Assembly: GCA_015065685.1 (NCBI GenBank)
Contig: SVPU01000005.1
Span: forward strand, 1-64,000
Reading direction: 5' to 3'
Origin: Oscillospiraceae bacterium
Lineage (GTDB): Bacteria > Bacillota > Clostridia > Oscillospirales > Acutalibacteraceae
DNA: 64,000 nt
Part shown: positions 8,812-18,900 of the stretch, in pieces
Layout: every line of letters begins with the position of its first letter
Numbering within the stretch: the stretch's first letter is position 1
The notes under the pieces: model-generated
What the model was told of the DNA's origin: nothing
The model's input: the letters and a program-made list of their open reading frames with translations, nothing else
Database searches by the model: none
Made by a program: the position numbers and the translations under genes

Positions 8812-9667
8812 TTTCTCTTGATTTTCTATATTTTAACGGGGTAGTTTTAAAGCATCTTTTAAATGTTGTGGAAAAATAATCATCAGATTTAAACCCACAT
8901 TCAAAAGCAATATATTTAATTGAATAATCAGTTGTGCACAACAATTCCTTTGCATAATTAAGCCTATAATTTCTAATTTCCTCAGCAACTCCGTGGCCTT
9001 TCACATCACAAAAAAGTCTTTGCAGATAAGCGGTGCTTATATGGCAATGCTTCGCAACCTCTATTGCAGTAATATCCGATGAATAGTTCGCACTGATAAA
9101 TTCCATAGCTCGCAGCACATATTCATTTGTTTTGGGCGTTGCAAACAAGCTCAAATCGATTTTTTCGGTTATATATCGCTTAATTAAATCGGCTAATATT
9201 TCAAGTGAATAAATCACAAACTCTTCCTTCGCAGGTTTTACAAGAACCCTATTTTTTAAATTAATAAGTTCCCTCTCGCCAACCGAAAGTCGCTTGCAGA
9301 TTTGTTGCTTTATGCCATCTCGCAATTCACCGTTATAGCCCGTTGCCGCAACCGTGCAGACAACGCGGTCATCAACCTTTATGTGAATAAGATATTCTAT
9401 TACACCGCAAAAGCAACAGCTTTTTATAACAACATCAGAATTTTGATTTGTTTTGCGAAATATTTTTCTCAAGCTCACACATTTTTTGTGCAAATATGGG
9501 CTTGATTTAATTTTAAGGCAATAATCGTTCGTATGCCATTTTTCATAGACAGAAAGTTTTGCAAATTCCGTGTTTTCAAAAACTCTGTAATCATCATAAA
9601 TGATAATATCAAACTGAGATTCAAGCATTTCTAAATAATGTTTGATAAGTAAAAAGGAATCCACCAT
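8795..9667 (-). CDS. AraC-family regulator with PocR-like sensor domain
   Basis: A 290-residue transcription factor. Residues 1-170 look like a PocR-type ligand domain: spaced cysteines around 50 and 64, then SCCFCGVIEYLIHI, which corresponds to the CHAGL-E block of that family. PocR-type domains are thought to bind small hydrocarbon-derived ligands. The last 100 residues hold the paired AraC helix-turn-helix motifs (ITAIEVAKHCHIS and YSIKYIAFECGF). It is transcribed divergently from the FAD oxidoreductase gene and probably activates it; the effector is unknown. Confidence 0.85.
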   Translation of the reverse strand: MVDSFLLIKHYLEMLESQFDIIIYDDYRVFENTEFAKLSVYEKWHTNDYCLKIKSSPYLHKKCVSLRKIFRKTNQNSDVVIKSCCFCGVIEYLIHIKVDDRVVCTVAATGYNGELRDGIKQQICKRLSVGERELINLKNRVLVKPAKEEFVIYSLEILADLIKRYITEKIDLSLFATPKTNEYVLRAMEFISANYSSDITAIEVAKHCHISTAYLQRLFCDVKGHGVAEEIRNYRLNYAKELLCTTDYSIKYIAFECGFKSDDYFSTTFKRCFKTTPLKYRKSRENKKAQ

Positions 9668-9722
9668 ATAAAATCACCACAAAAGCAAAATTTTATATCA
9701 CAAAATCAAAGTTTTTAAGTAA

Positions 9723-9751
9723 ATTATAGTGTTATAATTAAAAAAAGTCAA
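9723..9751 (-). promoter_or_regulatory. Promoter of the AraC-family gene
   Basis: On the minus strand TTGACT (9746-9751) and TATAAT (9723-9728) are 17 bp apart. A second TATAAT on the plus strand (9733-9738) lacks a good -35 box, which would fit an activator-dependent promoter for the divergent oxidoreductase. Confidence 0.65.
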
Positions 9752-9793
9752 GTTTTTGAGTTCTGAATTTAAAATTTGTTTCGGATGGTATTT

Positions 9794-12013
9794 ATGGGAA
9801 AACTTTGGATTGATGCAATAGACTTCAAAGATTTCGGCGGTTTTACTGTTGAATCGCAATTTGTGCGTGAAATGGGACAGAGTTATCTTTTGGCAAACGG
9901 AACGGGCGAAACTTTAAAACCCGCAACTGTTACTTTCACCATTAAAGAAAGCGGTATGCACCGCTTCTATATCCGAACGAAAAACTGGGTTGCCGAGCAC
10001 TCTCCCGATGGACTTATAATTGAAGTTGATGGGGTTAAATCTAAGCATATCTGCGGTAAAATGCATATTAGAGATTGGTATTTCGAAATTGGTGCAGATT
10101 TTAATTTATCGGTTGGTGAGCACACGCTTAAAATTTACGACACGACCGGTTGGTTTGCAAGATTCGCTTGTGTAATTATTACTAACGACTATGATTACAC
10201 CCCACCGAAAGAAATAACCTTACTCAAAAAACACCGTCTTGAAATAAAGGGTATTAAAGCGAACTTAACCGACCACGGAAATTATGATTTGATAGTTGTG
10301 GGCGGTGGTGCTGCAGGTGTTTGTACGGCGATTTCTGCTGCAAGATACGGACTCAAGGTGGCACTTTTAAACGACCGCCCGATTTTAGGCGGCAACGGAA
10401 GTGAAGAAGGCAGTGTTGCTTTTGAAGGCTCCGCACACAGAGGTTATCAGGATACGGGTATCATTTATGAAATTAAAAACTACCGTCATTACCATAAGGT
10501 CACCTGGACTAAAGCCTTAGATGATATAATATCAAAAGAAATAAATATTGACGTTTTCAAAAACACTTTGTTACTTGAAAGTGATACCGAAAATAACTTT
10601 ATAACCAAAATCAAAGCGGTTAATACATACGATTTAACCGAGCATACTTTTTCTGCCACTTATTTTGCAGATTGCTCGGGTGATGCTTGGCTTGGTTATT
10701 ATTCGGGTGCGGCTTACCGCATTGGCAGAGAGGCAAAATTCCAACACGATGAATCTTTTGCGCCCGAAAATGCAGATGGCAACACAATGAGCGGTTGCGC
10801 TACAAGACCTGTTAGAAAATTCGGGATAGATACCGTTTGCTCTTACTTTGCCGAAGAAACCGAAAAGGAAATTAAATTCAAAGCGCCCGATTGGGCTTTT
10901 AAATTGCCCGATGGTGATAACTTAGGCAGAGTTCCAAACAATATAAACCGCGGTTCTTGGTGGCATGAACTTCAAAACGATTATGACGATTTGTTCGAAA
11001 ACGAGTTTGTGCGTGACTCAATGATTAGAATGGCGGTTGGTTATTTTGATTGGCTTAAAAACTCTTGGACTGACTGCGAAAAGGCCAAAAATTATAAACT
11101 CACAGGTCTTGGAACACACAATTCAAAACGCGAAACAAGAAGACTTATCGGTGATTATATTATGACCGAGAATGATTTTGTTGAGGGCAGAGATTATCCC
11201 GACTCGGTTTGTTACTGCGGTTGGAATATTGATGTTCATCACGTTGACGGAATTTTCTCGGGAAAAGACGGTCTTTTCACACTTGATAAAAAAATTCCGA
11301 TTACCCCTGTTCCCTTTTCAAGCCTTTATTCGAAAAACATAAATAACTTAATGATGGCGGGCAGATGCATAAGTGTAACACACATAGGTCTTGGTCCCAC
11401 AAGAGTTATTATGACAGGTGCTATGATGGGTCAGGCAATCGGAACTGCCGCATATCTTGGCAAAAAATACAATAAAACCCCACGTGAAATTAAAAATGAG
11501 CACATCGGCGAATTACAACAGTTGTTATTAAAAGACGGCATTTGGATACCCTATGTATTTAACAGTGACCCATGTGATTTAGCAAGAACCGCAACAGTTA
11601 CCGCCAATTCTCACGCAGAAAACGGGAATCCCGAAAATATAATTAACGGGAAAACCCGCAAAACCGACGGCGAAGATTACGCTTGGATTTCACAAGATGC
11701 CGCACCGCAGAGTATTACACTTACATTTGATGATGAAAAAGAAATCAGCCAAGCAAGACTCACATTTGAAATGCCGTTTGATAAATATCCATACGGCTAT
11801 ATGGAAATGCCCGAAACAAGTGATGTTGTAACAGATTTCAAAGTTTCTGTTTTAACAAATGACGGTTGGAAAGAAACCGCAAATATTAAAGGTAATTTCC
11901 AACGTCTTGTTGTCTGTGATTTTGAAAAGGTAAATGCAAAAGCAGTAAAAGTCACCGTTTTAAAAACGCTCAATTCAGAAAATGTAATTATCCCCGAAAT
12001 CAGAATATACTAA
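9794..12013 (+). CDS. FAD-dependent oxidoreductase with C-terminal discoidin-like domain
   Basis: A large flavoprotein of the FAD_oxidored type. The dinucleotide fold begins near residue 170 with DLIVVGGGAAGVCTA and continues with the LGGNGSEEG loop. A second FAD contact is near the end of the catalytic part (NLMMAGRCISVTHIGLGPTRV). About 160 N-terminal residues form a beta-rich extension, and the last 140 resemble a galactose-binding, discoidin-like beta-sandwich. Related proteins occur in carbohydrate utilisation loci of gut bacteria, but substrates are mostly unknown. I chose the ATG of MGKLWIDAID, preceded by a GGATGG-type site; ATG 9785 or TTG 9776 are possible. No signal peptide is visible. 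Confidence 0.8.
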   Translation: MGKLWIDAIDFKDFGGFTVESQFVREMGQSYLLANGTGETLKPATVTFTIKESGMHRFYIRTKNWVAEHSPDGLIIEVDGVKSKHICGKMHIRDWYFEIGADFNLSVGEHTLKIYDTTGWFARFACVIITNDYDYTPPKEITLLKKHRLEIKGIKANLTDHGNYDLIVVGGGAAGVCTAISAARYGLKVALLNDRPILGGNGSEEGSVAFEGSAHRGYQDTGIIYEIKNYRHYHKVTWTKALDDIISKEINIDVFKNTLLLESDTENNFITKIKAVNTYDLTEHTFSATYFADCSGDAWLGYYSGAAYRIGREAKFQHDESFAPENADGNTMSGCATRPVRKFGIDTVCSYFAEETEKEIKFKAPDWAFKLPDGDNLGRVPNNINRGSWWHELQNDYDDLFENEFVRDSMIRMAVGYFDWLKNSWTDCEKAKNYKLTGLGTHNSKRETRRLIGDYIMTENDFVEGRDYPDSVCYCGWNIDVHHVDGIFSGKDGLFTLDKKIPITPVPFSSLYSKNINNLMMAGRCISVTHIGLGPTRVIMTGAMMGQAIGTAAYLGKKYNKTPREIKNEHIGELQQLLLKDGIWIPYVFNSDPCDLARTATVTANSHAENGNPENIINGKTRKTDGEDYAWISQDAAPQSITLTFDDEKEISQARLTFEMPFDKYPYGYMEMPETSDVVTDFKVSVLTNDGWKETANIKGNFQRLVVCDFEKVNAKAVKVTVLKTLNSENVIIPEIRIY

Positions 12014-12044
12014 AAAAACGGAACCTCTCGGTTCCGTTTTTTAA
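12014..12044. terminator. Terminator between convergent genes
   Basis: The stem AAACGGAACC/GGTTCCGTTT with a TCTC loop is followed by T-runs on both strands. It sits between the oxidoreductase stop and the serine hydrolase stop. Confidence 0.85.
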
Positions 12045-13177
12045 TTTTCTAAGGTTTTCCAGAATTCTGCTACATCCTTGCCAATCTGCTTAAAATCTTC
12101 TCCATAAAGTTCTGCTTTTATAAAACGGCAAAGCATTGAGCCGTAAATATCCATAAAGGGAAATGAAAACATATTAGCGCCAACAAATATGGTTATACCG
12201 TTTTGCATATCAATTGATGTATGTGCCCCTGCGGCACCGCTCCAACCGAAATCAACATATCTGTCATCACCTTTTGGACAACGAACGCCAAGTCCGTAGC
12301 CATATCTCGCTTTACCGTAAAGCACGGTCTTTTGCTCTTCTTTTAAGCGGTCGGTCATCATAAGTTTTACGGTTTCGGGTTTTATTAGTTCACCTTTTCT
12401 CAAGGCTTCAGCAAATTTTATATAATCTTCTACGGTTGAAATGCAACCCGCACCACCCGAAGCATATTCACTTCCGAATTTATAGCAAACAATATCTCTG
12501 CCTTCGCTGTAACCCTTGCCGTTGCGGTATCTGTATTGCACTACCCTTTCGTTAGCAGTATCTGCAGATTCCATAAAGGAAGAATTATTCATACCAAGTT
12601 TAGAGAAAATATTATTTTTAATAAAATCTTCAAACTTTTCACCCGAAATGAATTCGATAAAAGCCGCTAAAACATCATGACAAAGGCTATATTCCCATCT
12701 CTCGCCCGGTTCGAAAAGCAGCGGCTCTTTTGCTAAATATTTAATCATTTCGCGAGTTGGGCATTTACCGTCAGTTTCATCAATACATTTTTTAATTTGA
12801 GGAGATTCGGTATCGTAAGAAAAACCTGCGGTCATTTCAAATAAATGCTTAATTAAAATGGGATTTTCCGCCTTTTTAAGACCGTTTTCGGTTTTAACAT
12901 ACATTTCACTGAATTCGGGCATATAATCGCTTAATTTGTCTTCAAGCGAAAACAAGCCTTTTTCCCAAAGCATTAACGCCGCAGTACAGGTTATAACCTT
13001 TGAACAGGAATAAATATTATATTTTTCGTTGCCGCTGATTTTAACCTTGTTTTCAAGGTCAGAATACCCATTCATATAACGGAAAATACATTCGCCGTCT
13101 TTATATGCTATAACATCAAACCCCGGCAAACCATATTCTAAAAAAGAATCACAAAACTGTTTGGTTTTTTGGAACAT
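12041..13177 (-). CDS. Beta-lactamase-fold serine hydrolase (class C/EstB-like)
   Basis: A 378-residue member of the penicillin-binding-protein-like serine hydrolases. The catalytic SxxK is in YSCSKVIT near residue 58, the tyrosine motif is in WEYSLCHD near 162, and the third motif is GAHTS near 314. Without a signal peptide it should be cytosolic, so esterase or peptidase activity is likelier than antibiotic hydrolysis. It has its own promoter and terminator. The substrate is not predictable, and resistance should not be inferred from it. Confidence 0.85.
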   Translation of the reverse strand: MFQKTKQFCDSFLEYGLPGFDVIAYKDGECIFRYMNGYSDLENKVKISGNEKYNIYSCSKVITCTAALMLWEKGLFSLEDKLSDYMPEFSEMYVKTENGLKKAENPILIKHLFEMTAGFSYDTESPQIKKCIDETDGKCPTREMIKYLAKEPLLFEPGERWEYSLCHDVLAAFIEFISGEKFEDFIKNNIFSKLGMNNSSFMESADTANERVVQYRYRNGKGYSEGRDIVCYKFGSEYASGGAGCISTVEDYIKFAEALRKGELIKPETVKLMMTDRLKEEQKTVLYGKARYGYGLGVRCPKGDDRYVDFGWSGAAGAHTSIDMQNGITIFVGANMFSFPFMDIYGSMLCRFIKAELYGEDFKQIGKDVAEFWKTLEN

Positions 13178-13206
13178 TTAAACCACCCCAAAATGCATTT
13201 TTTTAC

Positions 13207-13235
13207 ATTATACATCTTCATTTTTGAAATATCAA
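13207..13235 (-). promoter_or_regulatory. Promoter of the serine hydrolase gene
   Basis: On the minus strand TTGATA (13230-13235) and TATAAT (13207-13212) are 17 bp apart. A GGGGTGG ribosome-binding site precedes the ATG. Confidence 0.7.
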
Positions 13236-13240
13236 TAAAA

Positions 13241-13280
13241 AAGTGCAGAAACACAACTTTGTTTGATTTCTGCACTCTTT
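13241..13280 (-). terminator. Terminator of the GH3/HAD operon
   Basis: The stem AGTGCAGAAA/TTTCTGCACT, around a 15-nt loop, is followed on the minus strand by a T-run. It separates the operon from the downstream serine hydrolase gene. Confidence 0.8.
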
Positions 13281-13294
13281 TTTAGTATTAAAAA

Positions 13295-14932
13295 CTAATC
13301 ATTAACACCTGGAATGGTTATCGGTGCTTTGCCATTAACGTTTGTCAGACCAAAGATACGCTCGGCCGCAACCTTCATCCAGTCACGCGCCGCACCGTAA
13401 GTAGCAATATAATCGGTGCAATCGGGAACGAGTTCGATATCGCAAGGAGATTCCATTGCAACAATTATCATATCTTTGCCCAAGGCTTTAAGTGCTTCGT
13501 AAAGCGGAACTTGGTTTTTAAAGATAATACCGCTGCACATACCCAAAACGATTATATCTGCATCTTTTGCGGTTTCAACTGCGGTCTTTATATCTTGCTC
13601 ATCAGGGTCAAGTTTAATAACAATACCGTTGGTATTTTTGTGAATTGCCCTGATTTCTTTTTCCAACATATCGACGCATTGTTTTTCATCCAATGCGGCA
13701 ACAATTTTTTGCGGTTCAACGCTGATTACTGAAATCTTTTTACCGTCATTAGCATTTAAAGGCATAAGTTTTTCTCTGAAAACAGAGATTGACTTAGAAG
13801 CCAATTTGAAAAGTAACTCCTGATTTTCTTTTGTTCCAACAGTTTTATTTGCATTCTCCGGGTCTGCAAATCTGTTTTCAAAAAGGCCTGCTTTTTCCTT
13901 GGCTTTCAAGATTCTAAGTACACTTGCATTTAAAACTTCTTCGCTGATTTCTCCGCTCTTTGCGGCCGCAAGAATTGCATCATATCCATCTTTAAAGTGG
14001 TTTTCATCTCCGCGCAGGAGAACTAAATCGCAACCCGCTTTAATAGCCAAAACAGATGCGACGCCCGTGCCGTAATTATCCTGAATGGCTTTCATTCGCA
14101 TAGCATCGGTCATAATAATTCCCTTAAAGCCTAACTTTTCGCGCAAATAGCCTGTTGTGAGAATTCGGGATAGGGTTGCGGGGTATTGCGGGTCAATAGC
14201 ATCAACAATAACGTGCCCCATCATAATACCGTCAACACCTGCATCAATCAACTTCTTGAACGGTACGATATCTTCATTTTCAAGTTCTTCAACCGTTTTT
14301 GTGATATGCGCAGTTCCCTTATGGGCGTCAGTTGCGATTGAGCCATAGCCCGGGAAATGTTTACCCATTGAAAGCACACCGCCATCACCGTAACCGCGGC
14401 GAAGCGCCACAACGTGCTTTGCAACCGCTTCAGCATTCTCACCAAAGGTTGCGGCTTTCATCGTTTGTCTGCCCGGATATCTGAAAACATCGCAAATAGG
14501 CGCTTGAATCTGATTTATACCCATAGAACGAAACTCTTTTGCGGTAGCCTTTGCAACCTCGTATGTAAGTTCTACATCATCTGCAACACCGAAGCACATA
14601 TGACTCGCATACACCATTGCATTGTTTCGGTTTATATCAGAACGGCAACCGCCTTCCTGGTCAACCGAAATTATTAAAGGAAGTTTTGAAAGTTTTTGCA
14701 AATCGTTTAAAAATTCCGCATTTTCATCGGGTTTGAAATATTTGTTAGGCTCGCCAACTGCCACACTTGCATTATCAAATTCAGCATCGGGACAGTATCT
14801 TATCATACCAACGTGATACTCTGTTACTGCGCGTTTGATTTCTTCTGTAATTACATCGGATTGCAAAATAGGCACACACATCTGGCCTACCTTTTCTTCA
14901 ACCGTCATTTTGCTTAAAATTTCATTAATCAT
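13295..14932 (-). CDS. Glycoside hydrolase family 3, NagZ-like
   Basis: A GH3 enzyme of 545 residues that likely releases beta-linked N-acetylglucosamine or a related sugar. Family markers: the KHFPGYG block near residue 193, the TDAHKGT loop carrying the Asp-His dyad typical of the N-acetylglucosaminidase subgroup, and the catalytic aspartate in IIMTDAMRM near 275. An additional C-terminal domain of about 170 residues is retained. No signal peptide is visible, so it should act on imported disaccharides or muropeptides. It lies 6 bp after a HAD phosphatase gene, probably in one operon. A peptidoglycan-recycling role is plausible but not shown. Confidence 0.85.
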   Translation of the reverse strand: MINEILSKMTVEEKVGQMCVPILQSDVITEEIKRAVTEYHVGMIRYCPDAEFDNASVAVGEPNKYFKPDENAEFLNDLQKLSKLPLIISVDQEGGCRSDINRNNAMVYASHMCFGVADDVELTYEVAKATAKEFRSMGINQIQAPICDVFRYPGRQTMKAATFGENAEAVAKHVVALRRGYGDGGVLSMGKHFPGYGSIATDAHKGTAHITKTVEELENEDIVPFKKLIDAGVDGIMMGHVIVDAIDPQYPATLSRILTTGYLREKLGFKGIIMTDAMRMKAIQDNYGTGVASVLAIKAGCDLVLLRGDENHFKDGYDAILAAAKSGEISEEVLNASVLRILKAKEKAGLFENRFADPENANKTVGTKENQELLFKLASKSISVFREKLMPLNANDGKKISVISVEPQKIVAALDEKQCVDMLEKEIRAIHKNTNGIVIKLDPDEQDIKTAVETAKDADIIVLGMCSGIIFKNQVPLYEALKALGKDMIIVAMESPCDIELVPDCTDYIATYGAARDWMKVAAERIFGLTNVNGKAPITIPGVND

Positions 14933-14938
14933 ATCTTT

Positions 14939-15787
14939 TTATCCTTTCAAAATTTCAGTAAATTCGTTATATAATTTTTGTTCAACTTCTTTTGTATATT
15001 CACCGTTTATAAACATATCAAAATAGGTGTCTTTGAGCGCTTTCCAACTCTCGACTTCCCTTCCAGGTGTTATCGGGTAAAACAAAGCGCCAACTTTTTT
15101 AGCAGAATTATAGTCCCCGAGGGCATCGCCAATCATAAGCATATCTTCCCCACTGTAACCGCTCTGCTTTGCATAAAGCAACTGACTTGCCTTATTTCCG
15201 AATTCCTGACCCGCAATAAAATCAACCTTATCACTGAGTTTTGCATTGGACCAATCTTTTAAAAGGCCTTTATAAGAAGCGGCGGAAACCACCATTATAT
15301 CTGCGGAAATCCGCATTTTTTCTATTGTTTCACTCACATATCTGAAAGGCGGGATATTATCGGTTAGTTTTTCGAAATATTCATCCCCTAACCTACTCCA
15401 TTTTAAAACCTTTTGGTTAAATTCTGAATTATGCTCAGAATTCCAGCTTTCAAGTGACTCATTCGAAAGCGGAGCGCCCGAGTTTAAGAACGCTTCAAAA
15501 TCTTCAATTCCCTCAAATTTAAAAAGTCCTTTTTCTTCCAACTGTTTAAAAGCCATTAACTGCCCTGTAAACCTGTTTACTCCGCGGTCAAGCGAATATA
15601 AATTCACCTTTTCGGCTATTGTCTTGAATTCTTCGGCGCAACTTTCTAAACCGAAGATTTCTATGGTTGCAGGAATAAAAGAATATGTGTGCTTTATTGT
15701 CATAGAATCAAAGGTGGTGCCATCTGAATCAATGCCGACAAAAAAGCGCTTTTTCTTTATAAATTCCAAAATCATACCCCTTTCCAA
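14939..15787 (-). CDS. HAD-superfamily hydrolase
   Basis: This haloacid-dehalogenase-type phosphatase has all four motifs: motif I DSDGT near residue 20, motif II SAAS near 168, a lysine in the FGNKASQ segment near 197, and motif IV IGDALGDYNSAKK near 218. A large helical cap lies between motifs I and II. The substrate is unknown; coupling with a GH3 glycosidase suggests a sugar phosphate. A second ATG at 15775 has its own GGAAAGGGG site and could be the real start, which would remove four residues. Confidence 0.8.
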   Translation of the reverse strand: MERGMILEFIKKKRFFVGIDSDGTTFDSMTIKHTYSFIPATIEIFGLESCAEEFKTIAEKVNLYSLDRGVNRFTGQLMAFKQLEEKGLFKFEGIEDFEAFLNSGAPLSNESLESWNSEHNSEFNQKVLKWSRLGDEYFEKLTDNIPPFRYVSETIEKMRISADIMVVSAASYKGLLKDWSNAKLSDKVDFIAGQEFGNKASQLLYAKQSGYSGEDMLMIGDALGDYNSAKKVGALFYPITPGREVESWKALKDTYFDMFINGEYTKEVEQKLYNEFTEILKG

Positions 15788-15801
15788 ATCTTTCTTTTTT
15801 T

Positions 15802-15830
15802 ATTATACCAAACAATTACCGAAAAGACAA
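15802..15830 (-). promoter_or_regulatory. Promoter of the HAD/GH3 operon
   Basis: On the minus strand TTGTCT (15825-15830) and TATAAT (15802-15807) are 17 bp apart, 15 bp before the first possible start codon. Confidence 0.65.
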
Positions 15831-15841
15831 TCAAATTTAAA

Positions 15842-15876
15842 AAATCTTCGGTCATAAAGACCGAAGATTTTTTATT
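15842..15876 (-). terminator. Terminator of the surface-protein operon
   Basis: The stem AAATCTTCGGTC/GACCGAAGATTT has a 5-nt loop and flanking T-runs, just after the stop of the giant surface protein on the minus strand. Confidence 0.85.
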
Positions 15877-15903
15877 ACGCTATGTGTGACTTGTAAAACC
15901 TAT

Positions 15904-18900
15904 TTAGTTTTCTTGAGTTTCTCTTCTTTTCTTGTTGTAAACGGTAATTGCAACTATGCCGTAGCCGCTTACAAATGTCGTAGCAAACCACATTAACAGA
16001 TTTGAACTGTCACCCGTTTGCGGCAATTCGGGGGTTGGAGTCGGTGTGGGAACAGGCTCTGTGTATACATTGATAAAATCAATATCCTCTGCCTTTTCAT
16101 CACCTTTTGAATACTCATATTCAATCTCAAATGTTCCGTCAAATTTATCGGTAACTATTACAGTTACAGTATAAACAGAATCATCATAAGTGATATTTTC
16201 CCTGCTGTCATCCACCTCACGAACATTGTAAACATATTTTCCTGCGTTTTTAATTTCGATAGCAGCGAATTGGAATTTACCGTCCACACCGTTTTTCACG
16301 GTTTCAAGTTTTTTATTGTCGCTGTTATAAAGTTCGAATGAGAACTCATCGCCTTTGAGGTCACGCCCCTCAAGTTTTTTGGTTCCCGAGATAACTATTT
16401 GTGTTGGGTCTGCCTTATAGGTATTGATAAACTCAATTTTTTCACCTGTAGCCAATCCCTCAAATGTTGTAACTTCGCTGAAAGTACCGCCGATTTGGTC
16501 TTTTATAACAACAGACTTATAAACTCTCTGGCTTTCAATTGAAAGCACACCGTATTCATCCTGAACCACATTAACACGGATGTGGAAGGTGGCGGTGTCA
16601 TAAGAAACGCCCTTTTCATCGCCGATAACCTCTGCTATCTTGAAATGATGAACACCTGTTGTTGCAAGAGGTACTGCGGGAAAAGCAAAATTACCCGAAG
16701 CATAATTATGAACTGTTTCGCCAATCTGTTTTCCGTTTATAGCGTTAATAAGTGCAAAACTGAACTCGCCGTCTTTTAAAGGACGTCCCTCAAGTTTCTT
16801 AAGACCGCCGAAATTTGCGGTTATATCATAAGAAACGGGAGTTGGAACAAATCCGTTACGGAACACGATTTCGCTTGATAACATATTGTCTTTCTTAAGT
16901 TCAACCTTTGCCGAAAGCAAGCCTTCGGAATTGTCGGTTACAGTAACCTTAACCTCATATACGGATTCATCATAATCGTAACGTGAATCTGCACCCTTAA
17001 CCTCGGTTAGTTTATAGTTATAAACGCCCGCTTTTTCGAAGGTTATTTTACCAAAGGTTATTTCGCCTTTTTCATTGTTATTTGCTATATTTGAAGAAGG
17101 CATTGGCGCGTTTGAGGTAACGGCTTCAAGTTTAAAGGCAAACTCGTTGTTTTGCATATCCTTACCGGTAAGAAGTTTGGTGCCGCTTAAAACAACTTCG
17201 GCATCTTTGGGGTCATAAGTGTTTTTGAAGACAATATCGTTAACATTTTGCTGTCCGTTGTTTATAACAGCGGTTGCATAAATCTTCTGATTTACATCTT
17301 CAACTGTTACAGTTACGGTATAAACCGTTGAATCATACTCAAAACCGCCAATAACATTAGCCTTGCTTTCGGTCACCTTGTAAACAAAGGTCTGGTTTTT
17401 ATGAATATCCTTAAATTCAATAACCGGGAACGAGAAAGAACCGTTAGCCATATTTTTAACCGCCAAGTCAGAAGGCATTGGTGCCGCAGCATTGTCAGAG
17501 GTTATATTGAATGTGAATTCACCCTCGTTAAGCAAACGGTCTCCGATAATCTCTTTTCTGCCCGAAATGGTAACGAAATCTGAATCAGAAGGTTCGTATA
17601 CATTCGTGAAGGTAGGAACAGTTGTGCCCGGTGCGAGACCCGAAATAACAGTTTCGGCAAAAATTGTTCCATCTAGATTATCCTTAATCAATACCTCAAC
17701 CTTATAAACCTCATCTGAATATTTGATATTATTTATTGTTTGACCTCTATTTATTTCTGCAAGATAATAAGTGAAGGTCTGACCTGTGGCATTTGCCGAA
17801 TAATCAAGTTTAATTTTAACGTTACCTTCAGCATCGGTTAAACCTGATTTCATAATTTCGGTTGCATCGTTATTCAAAACGGGGTCCTTATCATAAAGTG
17901 CAAACTGATATCCGTTAAGCGCGTGACCCGAAAGTACCTTTTTAATATCAATTTCCGCAGTTGCCGTGCCCGAAGGCGCATAAACGTTGTTAAATGATGC
18001 AGTAACAGTCCATTTTCCGCTGATAATTGTGTTAACATCGTTATTAACCGCAATCACCTCAAGGTCGCCATCCATATCGCTATCTGCAACAACAACCGAG
18101 AATCTGCGTTCTGCAGTATCGTATGTGATACCGCCTTGGTTACCCTTTTCTTCGGTAATTCTGTAATAATAAGTGCCTGCCTCGGCATAATTTTCACTTG
18201 ACAACGAGAAGAGGTGGGATTTATCCGCATCGTTATAATCAATGGTGGCAGTTGCAAGAGGTGAACTCATACTTCTTGTATGGTCTAATCTTTCAAGTTT
18301 GAAGGTATAACTTTCGCCCTGCAACCAATCGGTTCTGTTGCCCGAAATTTCCTTTTTGATAACAACCGAAATATCACTGCCATCAATAGACTTAGGATTA
18401 TATTGGTTAACAATCAAAGCCTCATCATTGGCAGAGGCATCCACAACGCCTGCAAGTGAACTCTTTTCGGCAGAAATTTCGAAGCCCTGAGGAATGTTAA
18501 TTTCCCGAACTTCATATTTCGTTTCTTCGGGAATATTTCTCACAACCAATGATTCGCCTGCTTTAAGATTAACGGTAAATTTACCATTTGAAGAAACTGT
18601 GATATTTCCCTTTGAGGATTCAAAAACGCCCGAAACTGCCGCGCCGGATGAATCTTTAAGTGTAACCTCTGCGGTAAACACAACATTTTCCGAAACATCA
18701 ATTTCGTTTCCGTTTTTATCAACAACCTTCTTTGTAATAACAAGGTCGCCTTCGCCGATAGCGGTATTCACAAATATAACATCATCAATATAGTATTTAG
18801 CAACCGTTCCCGTAGCAGTTGTTCCCGTAGACACATTGTTAACGTGAACGGATTTTATCTTGTAATCGGTATTGTCTGAAATTTCCTCAACCGTATATTT

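Noticed and set aside
12041-13177. Beta-lactamase resistance gene
   Set aside because: The fold is right, but there is no signal peptide and the third motif is atypical; cytosolic esterase or peptidase activity is more likely.
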